NCBI GenBank assembly: GCA_000233775.1
Contig: CP003096.1
Span: 1,638,501 to 1,702,500, forward strand
Length of the DNA stretch: 64,000 nt
Direction of reading: 5' to 3'
DNA from: Thermovirga lienii DSM 17291
GTDB lineage: Bacteria; Synergistota; Synergistia; Synergistales; Thermovirgaceae
Shown here: positions 7,975-16,173 of the stretch, piece after piece
How the letters are laid out: each line of letters starts with the position of its first letter
Position numbering within the stretch: the first letter of the stretch is position 1
The notes under the pieces: generated by a model
Told to the model about the DNA's origin: nothing
What the model saw: the letters and a program-made list of their open reading frames with translations, nothing else
Databases searched by the model: none
Program-made: the position numbers and the translations under genes

Positions 7975-8967
7975 ATGCTTCTCATAAGTGGAGATATGAT
8001 AAGAAAAGTCTACACCATGAAGGAAGCCATTGAGGCCACTAAAAAAGCCTTCATGCTCTTCTCGGAGGGGCTGACCGACGTTCCTTTGAGGACTCACCTG
8101 GCAGTAGAAGAGCACAACGGAAGAGTCCTTTTCATGCCCGCCTACGTAAAAGGGGATTTCGACGCCGTTGGAATGAAGGTGGTCTCCGTCTATTTCGACA
8201 ATCCATCCAAGGGGCTTCCGGCCATACCTTCCATGGTTGTTCTGGTTGATTCCTCAACGGGGATACCCAAGGCCATCTTGAACGGAACGGTCCTCACGCA
8301 GATGCGAACAGGGGCCGCGAGTGGGGCAGCTACCGACCTCTTGGCACGAAAGGACGCAAAGATAGGAGCAATATTTGGAGCAGGAGGTCAGGCCCCCTCA
8401 CAAATAGAGGCGATGATAACCGTAAGGCCCCTTGAGGAAGTTAGGATATACGATCCAAACAAATCAAGAGCTCTTGATTTGATAGACAGAATAGCCTCCA
8501 CTTTCCCCTTCAACCAGGTCCGTCTCGTGGCAACCGCCTCTCCCGAAGAGACCGTAAAAGACGCAGACGTAATAACAACTGTCACCACCGCAAGGGGTCC
8601 GGTCTTCAGCGCCAAAGATATAAAGAAGGGAGTCCACATAAACGCTGTAGGGTCCTATACCCCCGATATGCAGGAACTTGATCCAGCTATCTTCAGCAAA
8701 TGCGACAAACTGTTTTTAGACTCCAAGGATGCCGTACTGGAAGAGTCAGGAGATTTGATAAAACCTTTAAACGAGGGATTGCTCTCGGAAACGCAAATAA
8801 GCGGAGAGATAGGAGAGATCGTAGCGGGCAAAAAACAAGCCAGAGAAAGCGAAGAAGAGACAACCATATTCAAGACAGTTGGAATAGCTGTCCAGGACGT
8901 GGTGGTGGGAGAAGAAATCTACCAAAAGGCAATACAAGCAGGCATAGGAACTAGCTTTGAACTGTAA
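7975..8967 (+). CDS. ornithine cyclodeaminase/mu-crystallin family protein, likely delta-1-pyrroline-2-carboxylate reductase
   Basis: A 330-residue NAD(P)-dependent enzyme of the OCD/mu-crystallin family. The Rossmann motif GAGGQA is near residue 138, the substrate-binding Arg is in QMRTGAASG near 112, and INAVGSYTPDMQELD lies near 225. The text AVGSYTPDMQELD looks like ketimine reductases (LhpI, mu-crystallin) rather than true ornithine cyclodeaminase, which has GGDCPGKTEL there. In this island, reduction of delta-1-pyrroline-2-carboxylate (from D-proline or hydroxyproline oxidation) to L-proline is the best guess. AAAGGAGG precedes the ATG, 28 bases after the serine dehydratase stop, so it is co-transcribed. 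An archaeal-type alanine dehydrogenase activity remains possible. Confidence 0.8.
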   Translation: MLLISGDMIRKVYTMKEAIEATKKAFMLFSEGLTDVPLRTHLAVEEHNGRVLFMPAYVKGDFDAVGMKVVSVYFDNPSKGLPAIPSMVVLVDSSTGIPKAILNGTVLTQMRTGAASGAATDLLARKDAKIGAIFGAGGQAPSQIEAMITVRPLEEVRIYDPNKSRALDLIDRIASTFPFNQVRLVATASPEETVKDADVITTVTTARGPVFSAKDIKKGVHINAVGSYTPDMQELDPAIFSKCDKLFLDSKDAVLEESGDLIKPLNEGLLSETQISGEIGEIVAGKKQARESEEETTIFKTVGIAVQDVVVGEEIYQKAIQAGIGTSFEL

Positions 8968-8996
8968 AAAGAGGGGAGGCCTTGCCTCCCCTCTTT
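8968..8996. terminator. bidirectional intrinsic terminator
   Basis: AAAGAGGGGAGGC, loop CTT, GCCTCCCCTCTTT: a perfect 13-bp stem flanked by A-run and T-run, sitting between two convergent genes and serving both. Confidence 0.9.
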
Positions 8997-9006
8997 TTAC
9001 ACACAC

Positions 9007-10152
9007 TTATATGCACGCCGGCTCGAAGAAGAGCTCTCCCTCCTCGAAACGGGTGAACCTGAAAACCGACACATCTATAAAGGGCTCCTGGCCCATTACG
9101 ATCTCAGACATTATCCTTCCTATCGAAGGAGCGAACTGGAGACCATGGCCACTCCATCCACAATCAAGGTAGAATCCCTCTACGGGAGTGGCTCCCACTA
9201 TTGCCTGTTGGTCAGGAGTTATATCGTATGGGCCCGTCCACTGTCGAACTACCCTCACCTCTGACAGACACGGCATCTTGGCCAGAACTCTACGGGACAC
9301 CTCAAGCAAAAACTCCCATGACGACTCGAAACTGGTGTCCTTTTTTTCGTTAGGATTACCCCAACCAAGCATGAACGTGCCGTTAGGACACTGCTTGAAG
9401 TAACTGCCATCGTCAAGACACAAGGTCATAGGGTGCTTCATTCTCTCTATGGGTTCTGTTATCAATATTTGGTGTCTTTCCGGCACAATGGGAACATCAA
9501 GGCCCACCCATTTAGCCACCTCCACGCTCCAAGGCCCCGCAGCACATACAATGGAACCCACATCCCAGTCTCCCTTCGTGGTTTTTATACCTGTGACCTT
9601 GTTCTCTTTAACTTCAATCCCCGTAACCAAAGTTTGAGTCTGTATCACCGCGCCAAGTCTCTTGGCGGCATCAGCGTAGGCAAACGTGAGAGTGTGGGGG
9701 TTTATGTGTCCGTCTTTCTCGTTCCAGCTTGCCCCCAACATTCCCTCTGTGTTCAATCCTGGAGCAACCTCTTTAATCTCTTCAGGCGTAAGAATTTTGG
9801 AGTTTATACCCAAGGAGTTCTGAAGGGCAACGTTCTTTCTAAGCTGCTCGAGCTGGGATTCACTGTAAGCGATCCACAAATATCCTGATGGATCGTACTC
9901 CAAATCGGCCTCGTACTCCAACTCTTCCTGGAGGACCGGAAACTTCTCCAAATTATATAAAGCCAACCTGCAATTTACTTCCGTTCCAAACTGCTGTCTT
10001 ATGCCGGCAGCACTTCTGCCGCTCCCTCCCGAAGACAAGTAATCCCGCTCGAAAAGCACGACTTTCAAACCCTCTTTTGCAAGGTGCCATGCCACAGAAC
10101 AACCGTGAACTCCCCCTCCTATTATCGCCACATCCGCCGTCTGTCTAGCCAT
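9007..10152 (-). CDS. FAD-dependent amino/imino acid oxidoreductase (DAO family, SoxB/proline dehydrogenase beta-like)
   Basis: A 381-residue flavoprotein. The dinucleotide motif GGGVHGCSVAWHLAKEG is near residues 11-27, FERD follows the second strand, SGRSAAGIRQQFG resembles the sarcosine oxidase/proline dehydrogenase beta family, and DCGWSGHGLQFAPSIG near the C-terminus closes the FAD site. It would oxidise a D- or N-substituted amino acid or imino acid to the imine. Beside a racemase and a pyrroline-2-carboxylate-type reductase, D-proline or cis-4-hydroxy-D-proline are natural candidates (inference). ATG at 10152 is chosen because GGGGGG lies 7 bases upstream; a more distal in-frame start would bury that site in the coding region. 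Divergent from the racemase gene. Confidence 0.85.
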   Translation of the reverse strand: MARQTADVAIIGGGVHGCSVAWHLAKEGLKVVLFERDYLSSGGSGRSAAGIRQQFGTEVNCRLALYNLEKFPVLQEELEYEADLEYDPSGYLWIAYSESQLEQLRKNVALQNSLGINSKILTPEEIKEVAPGLNTEGMLGASWNEKDGHINPHTLTFAYADAAKRLGAVIQTQTLVTGIEVKENKVTGIKTTKGDWDVGSIVCAAGPWSVEVAKWVGLDVPIVPERHQILITEPIERMKHPMTLCLDDGSYFKQCPNGTFMLGWGNPNEKKDTSFESSWEFLLEVSRRVLAKMPCLSEVRVVRQWTGPYDITPDQQAIVGATPVEGFYLDCGWSGHGLQFAPSIGRIMSEIVMGQEPFIDVSVFRFTRFEEGELFFEPACI

Positions 10153-10182
10153 TTCGTACCCCCCGCACATAGACAAAAATTT

Positions 10183-10281
10183 CAAACATGTATATATTTG
10201 TATTTGTGTGTTATTGCTTTATTTTATAACCTTATAAAACTAACTTCAATACAAATTTTCAAATATTGTGTATATTTTGAA
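10183..10281. promoter_or_regulatory. AT-rich divergent control region with two imperfect palindromes
   Basis: Two related palindromic elements, CAAACATGTATATATTTG at 10183-10200 and one with TTCAAA/TTTGAA arms at 10258-10281, lie between the divergent oxidoreductase and racemase genes, each close to one gene. They may be operators for shared control. No convincing -35 box was found. Confidence 0.3.
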
Positions 10282-10321
10282 CTAAAATAACAAACATGAA
10301 ACCATACAAGGAGGGGTTTAA

Positions 10322-11332
10322 ATGGAAATAACCAGGGCCACAGCAGTAGTAGACAGCCATACTGGAGGGGAACCCACTAGAATAATTATCGGAGGTGGTC
10401 CTTGGCTTAAGGGAAAGACCATGCAAGAGCGGTGGAAGTACTTAAATACCCACCTCAAAGACTTCCGGGACTTCGTAATGCACGAACCCCGAGGACACTC
10501 GGACATGTTTGGTGCCTTTCTAACACCACCAGAACGGGAGGATTCTCACTACGGCGTGCTCTTCATGGATTCAGGAGAAGGTGTGGCCATGTGCGGTCAT
10601 GGATCCATAGGAACCGCTTACACGCTGGTAGAACTTGGAATGGTACCCCGAACCGAGCCTGTGACAAAAGTGGTGTTAGACACCCCTGCAGGCCAGATAA
10701 CCTTGGACGTAGAGTACCAGGATGGAAAAGTAGGAGAAGTAACTTTGGCTAACGTTCCAGCCTTCGTATATGCCACCGATGTGGAAATTCCTTTGCCATC
10801 CCTCGGAGGCAAAAAGGTCCGCCTTGACATTTCTTACGGCGGGAACTTCTTCGCTATAGTCAAAGCGGAGGATCTGGGCTTTTCATTGGAAAGGGAGGAA
10901 GCCCCCGAACTTTTGCGCATCGGGCAGGAAATTCTCCAAGTCATAAACGAGCAATACCCGGTAGCGCACCCCACGGAACCCCATATAAACTACGTAGGGC
11001 TTGTTGAGTTCTCTTTGGAGAGAGATGGTGCTCCAACCAAAAACTGTGTGGTCTTCGGAGAAAGCAATGTGGATCGTTCTCCCTGCGGAACAGGCACCTG
11101 CGCGAAAATGGCCCTCCTTGCCTCAAAAGGCAAATTAGCACCTGGCGAAGTTTTCCTCCACGAAAGTATCATAGGGAGCGTATTCAAAGGATATTACAAA
11201 CCTGGCCCCAAAATAGGAGAATTTCAGACCATATATCCCTTCATAAAAGGGCGGGCGAGCATCACCGGATTCAACTTCCTAGTCAAACAAAAAGACGATG
11301 AAGTAGGTAATGGCTTCTTGCTGCCCAGATAA
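10322..11332 (+). CDS. proline racemase / 4-hydroxyproline 2-epimerase family protein
   Basis: A 336-residue cofactor-independent racemase with two catalytic thiols: Cys in AMCGHGSIG (about residue 90) and Cys in RSPCGTGTCAKMA (about 258). Presence of the second Cys excludes trans-3-hydroxy-L-proline dehydratases, which have Thr there. It would interconvert L- and D-proline, or trans-4-hydroxy-L-proline and cis-4-hydroxy-D-proline, feeding the divergent FAD oxidoreductase. AGGAGGGG stands 8 bases before ATG. Sequence alone does not settle proline versus hydroxyproline; the dehydratase in the same island favours hydroxyproline. Confidence 0.88.
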   Translation: MEITRATAVVDSHTGGEPTRIIIGGGPWLKGKTMQERWKYLNTHLKDFRDFVMHEPRGHSDMFGAFLTPPEREDSHYGVLFMDSGEGVAMCGHGSIGTAYTLVELGMVPRTEPVTKVVLDTPAGQITLDVEYQDGKVGEVTLANVPAFVYATDVEIPLPSLGGKKVRLDISYGGNFFAIVKAEDLGFSLEREEAPELLRIGQEILQVINEQYPVAHPTEPHINYVGLVEFSLERDGAPTKNCVVFGESNVDRSPCGTGTCAKMALLASKGKLAPGEVFLHESIIGSVFKGYYKPGPKIGEFQTIYPFIKGRASITGFNFLVKQKDDEVGNGFLLPR

Positions 11333-11340
11333 CATTCCTT

Positions 11341-11382
11341 TTCATGTAGGTTTGCGTCCTGCAGGGCGCAAACCTACATGAA
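11341..11382. terminator. long perfect hairpin between convergent genes
   Basis: A perfect 16-bp stem (TTCATGTAGGTTTGCG and its complement) with a 10-base loop containing CCTGCAGG. It separates the racemase gene from the convergent 3.3-kb gene. There is no T-run on either side, so it is an atypical terminator or RNA 3'-end stabiliser. Confidence 0.5.
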
Positions 11383-11387
11383 GCTCT

Positions 11388-14300
11388 TCAAGGAAGGACC
11401 ACATCTCCGTATATGTTCACTCTCTCCCTGGACTTTCCCACACAGAACCTCCTCATGTTTATACCGTTAGGAAGAATCTTCATGGCCAAAACTGAGTCCT
11501 TGGGGCTTCGAACGTCCATCACAAGGTTTTCACCCAACCTAAGGGGTACCAAAAACACCCCCCTACCCACCCATAATCTGTCTTCGTTCTCACTCTTGAT
11601 CGTGAAGATCTCTCCCTTTATTGGCTTCAATCTCTTGCCAGTTTCTTTATCGTAGAGCGTCAACTCTTCTACGCTATCGCAAAAAACAACTACAAATCCA
11701 TAATCCCCGAAGCCATCCAAAAAAGCCTGTATTATCTTTAGAATTTTTATTTGAGCATTGCTCAATTGTTCCAGAGAGGAGGGAACTTGCCCCGCTCCTC
11801 CAGCATCTTTCAACAGCTCTTCAGCGTACAACCCGCCCACAGTGGCAAGGAAGCTCTCCTTGAACGACCGTAATGACCTTATAATCTCCAAATCCGAGAT
11901 CTCTTCAAAGGGCTTCCCCTCCGCTGCAGCGGCTAAAGTTTTCAACCTCTTCAATTTGGCCTCTGCCGAAGGCGATAATTCCTCCGGCACAGAAAACAAC
12001 TCCGAAAAAGCCTTCCCCAAGAGAAAAGCCCCCTCCTCTATTTTGCCCTCTCTAAAAGCAAGCTCTATGTCATAAGATGGCTCCAACATGTATTCTCTTG
12101 GACAAACTGCTCTGAAGAACACTAAAAGGGGAAGAAGGGAAAGCTTATCCTCTTGATCCTCCAACTGAGGATGGACAGAAACCCTTTCTTCGTAGGTGCT
12201 CATTAACTCATCATATTTGTTGTCTTCGTCCTCAAAATGAAGTGTTATGCGAAACTTGTAATTACCCCAACTCAAGGGGGTAAAACCCGGGAAAACATTG
12301 GCATCCATTTTCTCTTGCATATCCTTGGAATACATGTCCCTTTTCACCAGCACCCATTGAGAGTCCCCTTGTCTTACCAGAGTAAAATCTGTGGGGTCAA
12401 AACTCCATTCACTATTTTCAACCACAACTCCACTAGCCCTATCCAAAAGCCCATTCAATATCCTTTCATTTTTGGGGTTTTCTGAAGGAATAGGCTCAAA
12501 CTCTACAGGTTCTATCTCCAAAACCGGTTTCAATCTGTAGGACTTCAATAAGGAATCCAAATACCCCTGCCCATCCGCATTATCCTCGAGGATCAGTTTC
12601 AAAGGTACGTAGGCCCCTGGAATAGGATTTTCACTTCCAGCAATCTCCACGCGCCCAATATTGGGCTCAGCCCCAACTTTAAAAGTTTGCATGTCGTACA
12701 AATTCATTTCAGGAACCTCAACTATGACGTTTTCCTCAAAAGGAGATTTCAATTCTTCGTCATAGTTACACTTATAAAGAACTACATACTCTTTGCCATA
12801 TTGGACCTCTAGGGATATACGATCCTTTACCCATGGTCCTTCAGAAGAAAGGGAGAACAAACCATTCCCGCTCGTGGCCCGCAAAGCAACCTTGCAAATG
12901 CCTTCCTTAGGCCCCTTACTTCCTCCATCTACGCTAAAATAAATCCTATTGTAAAAAGCCCTGCCTTTCGGAAGAAATTGGTTCTCAACCCTCGCCCTAA
13001 GCACCGATGGAAGCTCAAGCTTGATCTTTATTTCCTTTACTGCTTCAGTCTCCTCTTCCTCCAATAAAATGCTCACCTCATTGACGCCAGGATCATTAAC
13101 TTCCAACTCTTCTGCTTTCGGCGGAGTAAAGATAATGGAACTTCTGCCTAGTGGGTCAGTAGTTATGTAAAGGGTCTCTTCATTGGCAGCAATAGCATTG
13201 GAAGACCAAACTTCTCCTATTTTGGGTTTCCTTACAGCGACTCTAGCGTTGGGAACGGGTTTATCTTTTTCTTTAACCAGAATGTTTATGATCACAAAGG
13301 TTTCACTGTTCAGATTTAAAGCTCCACTCTCACCTTCCCTCAAGCTGCAAGATATTAACAACTCCCTTTTTTCTTTTCCTTCCTTGGAAACACTACCATC
13401 GCCCACCTGCTTTGTGCTCCCTTTAAAGAAAACTTCGGAGGCTGAAACGAAGGCTTCGAAAAACTGGTCGCATATTTCCTTCCTTATCTCCTTGGGTATG
13501 GTCACTTCAGGAAAGATTATGGTTACCTTGTAGGTCCCAACAAGAGAAGATCGCCCGGGAATCGCAACGAAACAAACTTCCTTCCCATTATCGGTTCTTA
13601 AAAAAATCCCATCTTTACCGCTAGCTTCAAAAACTTCTGCACCTTCCTCAATTTGAAAACCATGGACGGAATACTCCCACTTTACACCGAAAGCCTTTCT
13701 CTCTTCGAAAGGGACTTTTTCATCTTCGCTCCTTACCTTATCCGGAGCGCCGTATATATTTACAATGCTGCCCACAAACTCAAAGGTCTTGTCTTCTCCT
13801 CTCGGATCAACGTGTAGTTGTACCTCGGTATAAGGTTCATCCATCCAGGAATAGCTCATGACTGGAAGACGATCGAGGAAGGCTTTCAAAAAGATAGCCT
13901 TCCTTTCCTGAAGAGCTTTGGATGCTATTTTTTCCACTTCCCTTTTATGGGTCTCCAGTTTTTTTTCCACGCTCGCGTCTCCTGGCCAATTGGTATCGAC
14001 AAATCTTGACAGCACCATAAGAAAAGGTAGGTCCATTTCCCTCTCGTAACGTTTGGCCGTCTCTATTATTTTTTCATTATAAGTAAAAACGTCTTCCCTC
14101 CTCTGCAACGCAACCTTCTTGTCGTAAGTGTTGGAGGGCCTAAATTGAGAGTCCTTCAGCTTAAGCATATATTCCTTCGTTCTCAAAGAACCTTTTATAT
14201 CTATCCATGCCAAAGGGAATATATCCTCCATGTAGCGCTCCAAAAGAAAAACAGGCAAGCCCTCCACCGTCAGGTGGGAGGCATCGAACCACTCACCGTA

Positions 14301-14666
14301 GTCCCAACCGTTATATATATTTCTGGCCCAATACTCTGCAGGATTGTTTATCTGAAGAAGCATCTTTTCTTTGATCTCATCATTTAAAACATTTTTGTAA
14401 TATCTACTTTTCATTGCCCTCAAAGACCACTTTACACCTATTTCGTGAATCTTCTTGAAAGGTTCAGGCCATCTGCTGGGATCCCCTCCAAAACGGCTCA
14501 AAAAAGACTTTTTTACGTCTTCAAATTGAACGGTCCTCATTTTGACCAAGCTCTCTTCAATGGGTACTTGAATCATGTTCCCAGGTTTACCCAAACCCCA
14601 TGAAGGGGCCTGGGACACACAAAAAAGGTTCAGAAATACCAAGAAAAAAACTATTACCCTTATCAA
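11388..14666 (-). CDS. large secreted protein of unknown function
   Basis: A 1092-residue protein with a Sec signal peptide (IRVIVFFLVFLNLFCVSQAPSWG, residues 2-24) and no later transmembrane segment, so it is exported. I recognise no catalytic motif. Residues about 470-590 look like a beta-rich, invasin/Ig-like module (KDKPVPNARVAVRKP; TTDPLGRSSIIFTPP), and further beta-rich repeats follow to about residue 850; the last 200 residues are partly helical. The start is TTG at 14666 with AAAGGAGAGG just upstream; a distal ATG would place 33 unrelated residues before the signal peptide. Divergent from two small membrane-associated genes. Possible roles are surface assembly or polymer handling, but no function is claimed. 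Confidence 0.75.
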   Translation of the reverse strand: MIRVIVFFLVFLNLFCVSQAPSWGLGKPGNMIQVPIEESLVKMRTVQFEDVKKSFLSRFGGDPSRWPEPFKKIHEIGVKWSLRAMKSRYYKNVLNDEIKEKMLLQINNPAEYWARNIYNGWDYGEWFDASHLTVEGLPVFLLERYMEDIFPLAWIDIKGSLRTKEYMLKLKDSQFRPSNTYDKKVALQRREDVFTYNEKIIETAKRYEREMDLPFLMVLSRFVDTNWPGDASVEKKLETHKREVEKIASKALQERKAIFLKAFLDRLPVMSYSWMDEPYTEVQLHVDPRGEDKTFEFVGSIVNIYGAPDKVRSEDEKVPFEERKAFGVKWEYSVHGFQIEEGAEVFEASGKDGIFLRTDNGKEVCFVAIPGRSSLVGTYKVTIIFPEVTIPKEIRKEICDQFFEAFVSASEVFFKGSTKQVGDGSVSKEGKEKRELLISCSLREGESGALNLNSETFVIINILVKEKDKPVPNARVAVRKPKIGEVWSSNAIAANEETLYITTDPLGRSSIIFTPPKAEELEVNDPGVNEVSILLEEEETEAVKEIKIKLELPSVLRARVENQFLPKGRAFYNRIYFSVDGGSKGPKEGICKVALRATSGNGLFSLSSEGPWVKDRISLEVQYGKEYVVLYKCNYDEELKSPFEENVIVEVPEMNLYDMQTFKVGAEPNIGRVEIAGSENPIPGAYVPLKLILEDNADGQGYLDSLLKSYRLKPVLEIEPVEFEPIPSENPKNERILNGLLDRASGVVVENSEWSFDPTDFTLVRQGDSQWVLVKRDMYSKDMQEKMDANVFPGFTPLSWGNYKFRITLHFEDEDNKYDELMSTYEERVSVHPQLEDQEDKLSLLPLLVFFRAVCPREYMLEPSYDIELAFREGKIEEGAFLLGKAFSELFSVPEELSPSAEAKLKRLKTLAAAAEGKPFEEISDLEIIRSLRSFKESFLATVGGLYAEELLKDAGGAGQVPSSLEQLSNAQIKILKIIQAFLDGFGDYGFVVVFCDSVEELTLYDKETGKRLKPIKGEIFTIKSENEDRLWVGRGVFLVPLRLGENLVMDVRSPKDSVLAMKILPNGINMRRFCVGKSRERVNIYGDVVLP

Positions 14667-14754
14667 GACGACCTCTCCTTTATGGCATTCCCAAGCTGCC
14701 ACAGAATTATTTTCAATTATATGACATAATATAGTTTGGGAGGTGGGATTAAAC

Positions 14755-15123
14755 ATGGCGCGCAAAACCTATATGTTGATAATTTTACTTTTCGTAATTT
14801 GTCTTGGAGCCTTTTCCTTCTTCTGGTCCCGCATTGAGACCAAAGTCGAGGCTATACAGATAGTGAAGGAACATTACCTCCCAAAGGAACGCCTGGAGAG
14901 TTTCGTCTCAAGGGTAAGCAAAGAAGGAAAGTTTAAGCTCATAGGCTGGGACATAAAACCGACAGAAGAAAAACACACCTTCGTCGTCAGCTACACTCTA
15001 AACCGCCTGGATAAAGAGGGCTTCAAGACTGGGCCCGTTGAAGGATACTGGTTTGAAGTAAACACTCAAAAGGGAACATGTAAACAAATTTTCCCGGAAG
15101 GTACTTTAACTCCTTCGGAATAA
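14755..15123 (+). CDS. small membrane-anchored or exported hypothetical protein
   Basis: A 122-residue protein with one N-terminal hydrophobic segment (MLIILLFVICLGAFSFFW) followed by a soluble domain with alternating strand-like text (FKLIGWDIKPTEEKHTFVVSYTL; VEGYWFEVNTQKGTCKQIF). ATG at 14755 is chosen over GTG 12 bases earlier because GGAGG lies 11 bases upstream of it. Followed after 18 bases by another membrane protein gene, so probably a two-gene operon. No family recognised. Confidence 0.65.
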   Translation: MARKTYMLIILLFVICLGAFSFFWSRIETKVEAIQIVKEHYLPKERLESFVSRVSKEGKFKLIGWDIKPTEEKHTFVVSYTLNRLDKEGFKTGPVEGYWFEVNTQKGTCKQIFPEGTLTPSE

Positions 15124-15141
15124 CCTAAGGGAGGTGGCCGT

Positions 15142-15543
15142 ATGTACTTTTTCAAGTTTATCGCTCTCGTTTTGGGAGTCATAATGATTACTTTGGCCCC
15201 TATAATATGGACACTCAAGGAAAGATTCAGGACTTTTCTGCTTACTCACATCCTGCCGGAAGAACAGCCCTTTTGGCTGTGGGTAAGCGGAGCAATAAGC
15301 GTCCTGATCGTCGCAATAACGTGGTACATGGAAGCTACCACAAAGGTTCCTTTCTCGTGGATCATAACTATACTGGTAACTTTAGCACTGCCCAAGAGCT
15401 ACTTCATGCTTTTTCAATACGAAAAGACACGCAAAAGGATACTTCCATTAATAAAAAATGATGTTCTGTTCTTTTGGGGCTACAGCATTTTTATCTATGT
15501 TCTAGGAGTGATCATTTTATCCCTAGGTATGTTTTCCCTGTAG
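15142..15543 (+). CDS. four-helix membrane protein, unknown function
   Basis: A 133-residue integral membrane protein with hydrophobic segments at about residues 5-24, 47-62, 71-86 and 108-131, separated by short charged loops (TLKERFRTFLLTH; FQYEKTRKRILPLIKND). GGAGGTGG is 5 bases before ATG. It follows the exported hypothetical gene in the same transcript. No family recognised. Confidence 0.65.
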   Translation: MYFFKFIALVLGVIMITLAPIIWTLKERFRTFLLTHILPEEQPFWLWVSGAISVLIVAITWYMEATTKVPFSWIITILVTLALPKSYFMLFQYEKTRKRILPLIKNDVLFFWGYSIFIYVLGVIILSLGMFSL

Positions 15544-15551
15544 CTTGAAAA

Positions 15552-15588
15552 AAGTTGAAGGGCCTATGTTAATTCGGCCCTTCAACTT
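15552..15588 (-). terminator. intrinsic terminator for the 53-residue minus-strand gene
   Basis: A perfect 13-bp stem (AAGTTGAAGGGCC / GGCCCTTCAACTT) with an 11-base loop. On the minus strand it is followed by TTTTTT, so it ends transcription of the small gene at 15631-15792; it also separates it from the convergent plus-strand operon. Confidence 0.8.
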
Positions 15589-15630
15589 GAAGCACAAGAC
15601 CTATATTTTTTTATAAAGGACATAAGAACC

Positions 15631-15792
15631 TTACTGATCCTTCGAGTCAGCCGTTATGGCCATACTCTCCACCCATCCGTCTTCAAGGTCATCCAGTAGA
15701 TTTCTTAGCTCCTCCACTCCGTCCTCCATGAAACACTCCAAGCCTGAAGTACAGTTAAGGTTGGATATTATAACTTTGGTTTCTTCTTTCAT
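15631..15792 (-). CDS. small acidic protein of 53 residues, unknown function
   Basis: A short frame starting MKEETKVIISNLNC, with two Cys in CTSGLEC and an acidic, helical C-terminal half (MEDGVEELRNLLDDLEDGW) ending SKDQ. It has GGGGGG 8 bases before ATG and its own intrinsic terminator downstream, which makes it a convincing small gene. Divergent from another small Cys-rich gene at 15922. No family recognised. The CxxxxxC pair could bind metal or form a disulfide. Confidence 0.6.
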   Translation of the reverse strand: MKEETKVIISNLNCTSGLECFMEDGVEELRNLLDDLEDGWVESMAITADSKDQ

Positions 15793-15921
15793 GAAATGCA
15801 CCCCCCTTGTTCAATATATCCAACATAACTACTAGTCTGAATTTTCAATTTTTGTTATTATATATTTTAGCATACTAATAAGAAAGAGCAAAGAGCTGAG
15901 AAATGAAAGGGGGAGTATAAG

Positions 15922-16107
15922 ATGTCAAAGTTCAATATGCCTCATGAGGATCACGAAAATCACTTGTGCTATCTCCATAATTTAGGCCTACTGGAGGCTA
16001 ACCTAGACCACTACAAGGGGTTGGTAAAGGACGCTCAGTATATATGCAAAAGATGCGGCCGTGCGGCAAAAAGAGCAGAAAACCTATGCGAACCAGAGAA
16101 ACTTTAA
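15922..16107 (+). CDS. small His/Cys-rich protein with CxxC motif
   Basis: A 61-residue protein with a His-rich start (HEDHENHLCYLHN) and CKRCGRAAKRAENLC near the C-terminus, resembling a zinc ribbon or Cys-pair metal site. AAAGGGGGAG lies 8 bases before ATG and an intrinsic terminator follows directly, so it is probably monocistronic. No family recognised; metal binding is an inference from Cys and His spacing. Confidence 0.65.
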   Translation: MSKFNMPHEDHENHLCYLHNLGLLEANLDHYKGLVKDAQYICKRCGRAAKRAENLCEPEKL

Positions 16108-16117
16108 AAAACTCAAA

Positions 16118-16152
16118 TTTTGCGGGAGAAGCTTTGAGCCTCTCCCGCAAAA
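16118..16152. terminator. intrinsic terminator
   Basis: TTTTGCGGGAGA, 11-base loop, TCTCCCGCAAAA: a perfect 12-bp stem just behind the 61-residue gene. Confidence 0.75.
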
Positions 16153-16173
16153 CTCTCATTACATACATGCTTT

